Assembly: GCA_032209605.1 (NCBI GenBank) | Contig: JASFXZ010000014.1 | Coordinates: forward strand, 950,912-1,014,911 | Length of the DNA stretch: 64,000 nt | Source of the DNA: Mactromeris polynyma | Taxonomy: Eukaryota; Mollusca; Bivalvia; Venerida; Mactridae | Direction: 5' to 3' | Made by a program: the position numbers and the translations under genes | Part shown: positions 61,601 to 64,000 of the stretch, in pieces | Layout of the letters: every line of letters starts with the position of its first letter | How positions within the stretch are numbered: position 1 is the first letter of the stretch | The notes under the pieces: model-generated | Told to the model about the DNA's origin: nothing | What the model saw: the letters and a program-made list of their open reading frames with translations, nothing else | The model's database searches: none

Positions 61601-63877
61601 ACTGTCAAACACTTCATGATACCAGATTGTTGTTGTTGACTAAAATAACACGGCCGCAACAAACCAAAGTTTGATCTTATTGGTTGTTTTATATGGTTTC
61701 AATGTCCAATAACAAAACATGGATTCAAAAGATTTCTAAAATGATACTATGAACGCTTGCAGTAATCATAGCAAATTATTCCTTGTTTTAAACATTCCTC
61801 TTAATGAATACATTTGATCTTATCTTCAGATGGATGGGAATAAGTCACCTCAGAAAACAGATACAGCCTCGTCATTGACTACAGCACAAATGATGAGTCA
61901 ACTGATACCAAAGTAAGTAGTTTTGTGTCAGTCTTGATGAAATTAAGCATGAGTAGTTAACTGCCTTGGATTGTGTATATGTTGGGTACTTAGGCAGTGA
62001 TGACCCGAATATTGAAGTATTTTACATTTGAAATTTATGATTATTATTCCTCAATTTTTACTTGGGACATAATTAAAAAGCGCATTTTTAGGAATTTGAT
62101 TTTAGAAATGGCAGTAATTATTTCTACTTTCTTTTCCCTCTTTATGTGACAGAGGGGTGCAAATTGGTCCCAAATTTAGTAACGTTTCAACCTTTAGAAT
62201 TCAAGCTACTTACTATATAAAAATTATTTTCATTTTAAATCAAGAAGAAACAGTATTCTCAAGTATTTTACACATTTAGAACTATTGGCTTGGTTTAAAA
62301 TTCGGTGACTGATTTTTGAACTAAAATAGAAATGAAGAATATGTCTTGTGGACTGTTACAAGCTGGAGATATACACTGTATTTCCTTTACTAGTTACCTT
62401 TTTCATTCAGCGTCCAAAAGAGATTGAATCAACTGAAGGAGCAAAAGTGAAACTAGTAGAATCTTTGTTATTGTATTGAAGTAGCTTGATCGTCATTGTC
62501 TACATCTACAAACAGTACAGTAAAACCTCAATAAATAGACAGCCCTTTAAGGCTTAGGACCCTTGAAAACTGGTCTGTTTGAGGTGGTCTTAATATTGAG
62601 GTTGAATAAAGGGCACAACAGCGAAAATGGACATGAAAATTGTTTTCTTAATTTTGAGGTGGTCTTATTATTGAGGTTGTCTTTTGGTGAGGTTTTAGTG
62701 TATTGCATCTTGCTCAGTTTCTGAGAAAGTATAAGTCACAGTGGTAATGTAACAAACAGACGACCTTCTGCGTCTGCTTGGGATGCTCTTGTTTATTATT
62801 ATTGTTGTTATTATTACTGGTGTTGTTGTTGCAGATCGTTAGTCATGTTTGTGATGGAGAATGCTCTGTATCTCACAATGTCTCAGGGGATGTTATATAT
62901 GAAAGACCCGAATGTACATCAACGTGAGAAACAGTTGTTGAAGAGAGAACTTGGTACAGAAATGGTAGGTTTTATATGTACTGGTATAACTTGTCTTTGA
63001 ACTGTTCGAACTATAATTACTAATATACTTCACCTTGTGAAGAAGTAAGATTAAAGGCTGGTTTAGAACCCATCAGGCAAACTAAGTAGGTTAATTGAAG
63101 GCGTGTCAGTATGCTGTTGAAATACCCCCTCCCTTCCTATATGTATTCAGTGAAGGTGTGTCAGTATGCTGTTGAAATACCCCCCTCCCTTCCTGTATGT
63201 ATTCAGTGAAGGCGTGTCAGTATGCTGTTGAAATACCCCCCCCTCCCTTCCTGTATGTATTCAGTGAAGGCGTGTCAGTATGCTGTTGAAATACCCCCCT
63301 CCCTTCCTATATGTATTCAGTGAAGGCGTGTCAGTATGCTGTTGAAATACCCCCCTCCCTTCCTATATGTATTCAGTGAAGGCGTGTCAGTATGCTGTTG
63401 AAATACCCCCCTCCCTATATGTATTCAGTTTATACTTGATTGTTGAGAGAATGCGACTTATGTAGCTGATACTGTTATGTTCAATGGAATGTGTAGACCT
63501 GCTTATCGTATTTAGGTCTGAAATGTTCCAAGTTTATGAGCTAAATTTGTTGCCCAAGTTTAAATGATTTGTTTACAATGTGTTCTCATCGTTTAATGTT
63601 TTTATAAAATTATATATCAGAAACTTATATTATTATATTTATATATTTTAAATGATTTTTTATGCATTTATTTCAGAATTCTATTTTATCTGGCATTCAG
63701 CGTTACATACGACGTGGAGGACCACAGTCTCCGGCCACATCTACCTTACCTAGTCCTAGGTCTCAGTCACCAGGTGGCGCTACTCTCAGTCGATCAATAT
63801 CACAGACATTTTTATCAACTCAGGATCATGCTATTTTTAGACTAGTGCAAGAATTTTCAAAACAAGTGCTAAGATGA
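25692..63877 (+). CDS. NUP188: Nucleoporin NUP188, complete gene, 47 exons, 1,773 aa
   Basis: Inner-ring scaffold nucleoporin. Known partners are NUP93 and the NUP62 channel complex; it helps build the nuclear pore and admit membrane proteins. Identification rests on recalled vertebrate NUP188 along its length: NRNLWQYISGTG (near 14-25), LLSYKKPRAP, EEDQSYEIFCSYISQDFRG, LPTWETHGSLM, RKYGNQALQLNVF, an SH3-like segment RIPAGVFGEL...WEATYDGW (about 518-553), FLEDALNFVGSHQDR, and the C-terminal RYIRRGGPQSPATSTLPSP. Human NUP188 is 1,749 aa. All introns are GT-AG and phases agree. Exons: 25692-25723, 26017-26077, 29078-29151, 29721-29802, 30364-30444, 30675-30815, 31680-31805, 32349-32396, 32705-32791, 33424-33500, 33994-34065, 34390-34633, 34977-35078, 35588-35653, 36057-36179, 38369-38498, 38837-39004, 41034-41166, 41905-42069, 42783-42897, 43411-43531, 44195-44267, 44760-44879, 46128-46297, 46814-46974, 47626-47742, 48299-48468, 49186-49252, 49576-49649, 49955-50030, 50410-50553, 51109-51183, 51898-51983, 52559-52713, 53373-53530, 53947-54078, 54867-54935, 55482-55589, 56313-56468, 58164-58301, 58795-58869, 59531-59655, 60317-60395, 61193-61324, 61830-61912, 62835-62964, 63677-63877. 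Confidence 0.97.
26257..27986. mobile_element. Non-autonomous DNA element in NUP188 intron 2, 1,730 bp
   Basis: CCAAAGACCTAAATACCATA at 26257, continuing GATGCGCTACT, is matched at 27956-27986 by its reverse complement with one mismatch over 31 bp. TATAT abuts both ends (26252-26256 and 27987-27991) and may be the target duplication, but it is low in complexity. The right subterminal region holds a hairpin (CTCTCGCGAGA with CGCGAGAG). No ORF above 74 codons, so it is non-autonomous; superfamily not assigned. Confidence 0.75.
28237..28896. mobile_element. Long-TIR (Mutator-like) element in NUP188 intron 2, 660 bp
   Basis: Arms of about 200 bp (28237-28438 and 28705-28896) are inverted copies. 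Shared phrases include TACGTTACCTTACCGAAATC, CCATTACCGAAATCCGAATC, TTGCATATTAAGAACAATAT and GTCATCCGAAATCCAATC. The identical 9-bp GTTAGGTTC lies at 28228-28236 and 28897-28905 (10 bp match if the preceding G is counted). Long TIRs with 9-10 bp duplications suggest the Mutator superfamily. There is no transposase. ACCGAAATCCGA occurs more than once within each arm. Confidence 0.85.
29282..29465. mobile_element. CAGTAAAACCTC-type short element, copy 1 (intron 4-side of family)
   Basis: Located in NUP188 intron 3. Begins TA-CAGCGAAACCTTGATAAT and ends GAGGTTTTTCTG-TA. Inside are the family's marks: ACCTTGGGATCCTTGAAAA, TTGAATAAAGAGCAAAACAA, GTTCTTAATTTTGAGATAG and TTATTGAGGTGGTCTT. TA on both sides and CAGT-type ends would fit a pogo/Tc1-mariner-derived MITE. 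Confidence 0.7.
31100..31496. repeat. 65-bp tandem repeat in NUP188 intron 6, about 6 copies
   Basis: TAACAGGTGTGGTTGAACTG with GAACTTCACAATCCCTGACA and TAGGTGCAACTATTGTAACC repeats with TAACAGG at 31101, 31166 and 31231, a 65-bp period, to about 31496. A purine-rich tract (GAAAGAAAGAAC and similar) follows at 31567-31628. The 64-codon minus-strand ORF is a by-product of the repeat. Confidence 0.92.
32006..32185. repeat. Dispersed GGGTCAAATGGAA repeat, copy 1
   Basis: In intron 7. Shares ATTTTGATAATTTTT, CCATTTTATAGCCAAA, ACCTATAATTTAGAGAAAA, CAGAATCCT and GGGTCAAATGGAA(C) in the same order with 42395-42590, and in inverted partial form with 52085-52190. Confidence 0.75.
33150..33330. repeat. 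Dispersed repeat fragment in intron 9
   Basis: GGGGAAGGGGCATAAAGTGA then TGCCCCTGTCTGTCCATCCG is related to the inverted end of the repeat at 130-660 (CACTTTATGCCCCTT). A CTTATATTTGACGGAGTTAT phrase follows. Noncoding. Confidence 0.55.
33766..33840. repeat. Hairpin repeat, copy 1 (intron 10)
   Basis: GGGTTCAGTGCAAGACTATT on the left pairs with GGATAGTCTTGCGCTGAGCC on the right around TATAAATACATAGG. A closely related hairpin lies at 50606-50682 in the opposite orientation. Confidence 0.8.
36132..37383 (+). repeat. 104-bp tandem array built from the exon 15 donor junction
   Basis: Each unit holds the last 48 bp of exon 15 (AAACTGAGTACATCCCTGGC ... GCCTCAAAG), its GTACTT donor, and 56 bp of intron including (C/A)(G/C)CAG just before TACATTTAT. 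GCCTCAAAGG recurs every 104 bp from 36171 to 37315: the true exon end plus 11 extra copies. The 57 bp between that CAG and each donor has no stop and is in the NUP188 frame. Copies alternate in small variants (TGAGTAATACATGCATC or TAAGTAATACATTCATC; CAAGT or CTAGT). Confidence 0.95.
37500..37565. repeat. Perfect 29-bp inverted repeat (intron 15)
   Basis: AATTACTCATAAGATCGTCT continuing CAATAATTG (37500-37528) is exactly complementary to 37537-37565, with an 8-bp loop ACATATGC. No mismatch is visible in the stem. Confidence 0.95.
37599..37868. mobile_element. CAGTAAAACCTC-type short element, copy 2 (expanded)
   Basis: Begins TA-CAGTAAAACCTCAATAAT and ends GAGGTTTACTG-TA. It is longer than its relatives because GTGGTCTTATTATTGAG is repeated about six times in its second half (about 37725-37845). 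Located in intron 15, just after the perfect hairpin. Confidence 0.8.
39366..40905. repeat. 57-bp tandem repeat in NUP188 intron 17, about 27 copies
   Basis: TTTCTACATCACAAACTGAG, CCTCATTTACAGTATCACCA and GTAAACAACATGTCTCA repeat with 57-bp spacing (39371, 39428, 39485). Some units are 55 bp because TTTACAG or TATACAG is shortened to TACAG. Since 57 is 19 codons, a 200-codon ORF (39353-39955) appears. It ends where 55-bp units shift the frame and is not a gene. Confidence 0.95.
42395..42590. repeat. Dispersed GGGTCAAATGGAA repeat, copy 2
   Basis: In intron 19, same orientation as 32006-32185 and matching it over most of its length (CTAG(G/T)TGCTGA, CCATTTTATAGCCAAA, GGGTCAAATGGAAC). Confidence 0.75.
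43921..44056. mobile_element. CAGTAAAACCTC-type short element, copy 3 (degenerate)
   Basis: In intron 21. Starts TA-GTGAACTATCAATAATAAG and ends AAGTGAGGTTTTATTG-TA. Contains CTGCCCTTG and GATGGTCTTGATTCTGAGAT. Shorter and more diverged than the other copies. Confidence 0.6.
44941..45580. repeat. 20-bp minisatellite in NUP188 intron 23, 32 copies
   Basis: CTGACTGACAATAAGATGTG repeats head to tail with an exact 20-bp period. The only common variant is CCGACTGAC, plus single GATGCG and terminal GATGTA changes. The array begins 62 bp after the exon 23 donor. Open frames of about 200 codons on the minus strand are consequences of the repeat. Confidence 0.97.
47985..48235. repeat. Dispersed repeat, second copy of 1915-2180
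   Basis: In intron 26, ending about 60 bp before exon 27. Same order of matching phrases as 1915-2180, including ATCTGCTTGTCAGAAAATC and CAAGGGCCCT. Confidence 0.65.
48592..48766. mobile_element. CAGTAAAACCTC-type short element, copy 4
   Basis: In intron 27. Starts TA-CATTGAAACCTCACTTAAAG and ends ATTGAGGTTTTACTG. Its inner text is inverted relative to copies 1 and 6 (CAAGTCCATTTTCACTGTTG, CTCTTTATTCAACCTCAATA). Confidence 0.75.
50606..50682. repeat. Hairpin repeat, copy 2 (intron 31)
   Basis: GTTCAACACAAGACTATCGT pairs with GCGATAGTCTTGCACTGAAC around CTATGTATTTATATAG. It is the reverse-complement relative of 33766-33840 and lies 53 bp after exon 31. Confidence 0.8.
52085..52190. repeat. 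Dispersed GGGTCAAATGGAA repeat, copy 3 (inverted, partial)
   Basis: In intron 33. GGTTCCATTTGACCCCTG, CCAAAAGCCACATTTTGACA and AGGATTCTGGC are reverse complements of phrases in the copies at 32006 and 42395. Confidence 0.7.
52286..52530 (+). pseudogene. Two decayed tandem copies of the 5' part of NUP188 exon 34
   Basis: TTCTATCAGGGTATGGTG at 52307 and 52431 precedes the true exon 34 start (TTCTATCAAGGTATGG at 52559), spacings of 124 and 128 bp. Each copy carries the intron tail GTATATTACA, then CTGGAAACATTAAGTTTGAC and AATGTCTA. Copy 1 keeps its AG acceptor but reads a TAG stop in the NUP188 frame soon after entry. Copy 2 has lost the acceptor (TATTACAT) and has the same stop. Neither can replace exon 34. 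Confidence 0.9.
55241..55417. mobile_element. CAGTAAAACCTC-type short element, copy 5
   Basis: In intron 37. Starts TA-CAGTAATATATCACTTAAAG, contains CAAGTCCATTTTCACTAATT and CTTTATTCATTCTCCATATT, and ends TTATTGAGGTTTATTG-TA. Same internal orientation as copy 4. A partial end (TTATTATTGGGATTTCACTG) lies just upstream at about 55193-55213. Confidence 0.7.
56480..56800. repeat. Duplicated dispersed-repeat segment (intron 39)
   Basis: TTCTTCAAACAACATCTCCT at 56561 and TTCTTCAAACAGCATCTCCT at 56701 each precede GTCAGAAGCTTCCTG- or CTCAGAAGCTTCCTG-like text, about 140 bp apart. Such phrases are familiar from bivalve interspersed repeats. Noncoding. Confidence 0.55.
57035..57560. repeat. Dispersed GTCCGTCCGTCC repeat with internal repetition
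   Basis: Begins TTTATGCCCCCACTCTGAAA, GGGGGGGGCATATAGATTTG and CCCTTGTCCGTCCGTCC. It then holds three related blocks ending CAGTAAGTGCAAAGTT(G/A)TGG and CCCTTGA near 57230, 57355 and 57525. A relative starts at about 43813 (GGGGAGCTTATAGATTTACC). In intron 39. This family is one reason for suggesting a bivalve. Confidence 0.7.
62518..62700. mobile_element. CAGTAAAACCTC-type short element, copy 6
   Basis: In intron 45. Starts TA-CAGTAAAACCTCAATAAAT, contains TTAGGACCCTTGAAAACTGG and TTGAATAAAGGGCACAACAG, and ends GTGAGGTTTTAGTG-TA. Same orientation as copies 1 and 2. Confidence 0.8.
63093..63430. repeat. 55-57-bp tandem repeat in NUP188 intron 46, 6 copies
   Basis: GGCGTGTCAGTATGCTGTTG, AAATACCCCCCTCCCTTCCT and ATATGTATTCAGTGAA repeat, with starts near 63101, 63156 and 63212. 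The length varies with the C run (5 to 8). Noncoding. Confidence 0.93.
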
Positions 63878-63914
63878 AGTTCTAGGCAGCTGTGACTGAT
63901 ACAGTAACTTCTCA

Positions 63915-63970
63915 GTTGCTAGGCAACGAAGCTTGTGAATGGTGTAGATAAGATTTAGTTGCTAGGCAAC
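63915..63970. promoter_or_regulatory. Two GTTGCTAGGCAAC palindromes resembling RFX X-boxes
   Basis: GTTGCTAGGCAAC occurs at 63915-63927 and 63958-63970, 43 bp apart, just after the NUP188 stop. The inverted half-sites GTTGC and GCAAC fit the X-box bound by RFX factors (GTTGCC-N-GGCAAC type). They lie in the NUP188 3' UTR or the promoter of a following gene beyond the window. No polyadenylation signal is visible before the window ends. Confidence 0.45.
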
Positions 63971-64000
63971 TATTTGTCATTGTAGATATCCCTTGAAATT

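Overview
The window is metazoan DNA, most likely from a bivalve mollusc or another lophotrochozoan. It is AT-rich, and its main gene has 47 short exons with GT-AG introns. Minisatellites, inverted-repeat elements and dispersed GTCCGTCCGTCC-type repeats fill the introns and spacers; from memory such repeats are common in bivalves. The species is not determined.

Layout. (1) Positions 1-7296 hold no gene I can support: dispersed repeats, a 147-bp tandem repeat, a 683-bp inverted-repeat element and a 25-bp minisatellite. (2) Positions 7297-11234 are a complete Ac-like hAT transposon with a perfect 8-bp target duplication (CTTGATAA) and an intact four-exon transposase of 679 codons on the minus strand. 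(3) Two minus-strand exons (13027-11613) start an unidentified gene with an N-terminal membrane anchor; the hAT lies downstream of them. (4) Positions 13157-25446 are the most striking object: an apparent 12.29-kb foldback (FB)-type element. Its arms are 5.2 and 4.3 kb of the same 34/45-bp tandem repeat in opposite orientation around a 2.06-kb loop, with terminal inverted repeats and a matching 9-bp flank (TAATCTCTC). (5) Positions 25692-63877 are a complete gene for the inner-ring nucleoporin NUP188. I traced 47 exons with consistent phases, giving a 5,322-nt CDS and 1,773 residues.

The genes and elements interact physically. The foldback element sits between two divergent start codons (13027 minus, 25692 plus) that would be only about 370 bp apart without it, so it seems to have split a shared promoter region. 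NUP188 introns carry two further inverted-repeat DNA elements, at least six copies of a CAGTAAAACCTC-ended short element, and six tandem arrays. Two arrays were made from NUP188 exons: a 104-bp array after exon 15 carries eleven extra in-frame, splice-flanked copies of the exon 15 end, and exon 34 is preceded by two decayed copies of its own 5' part.
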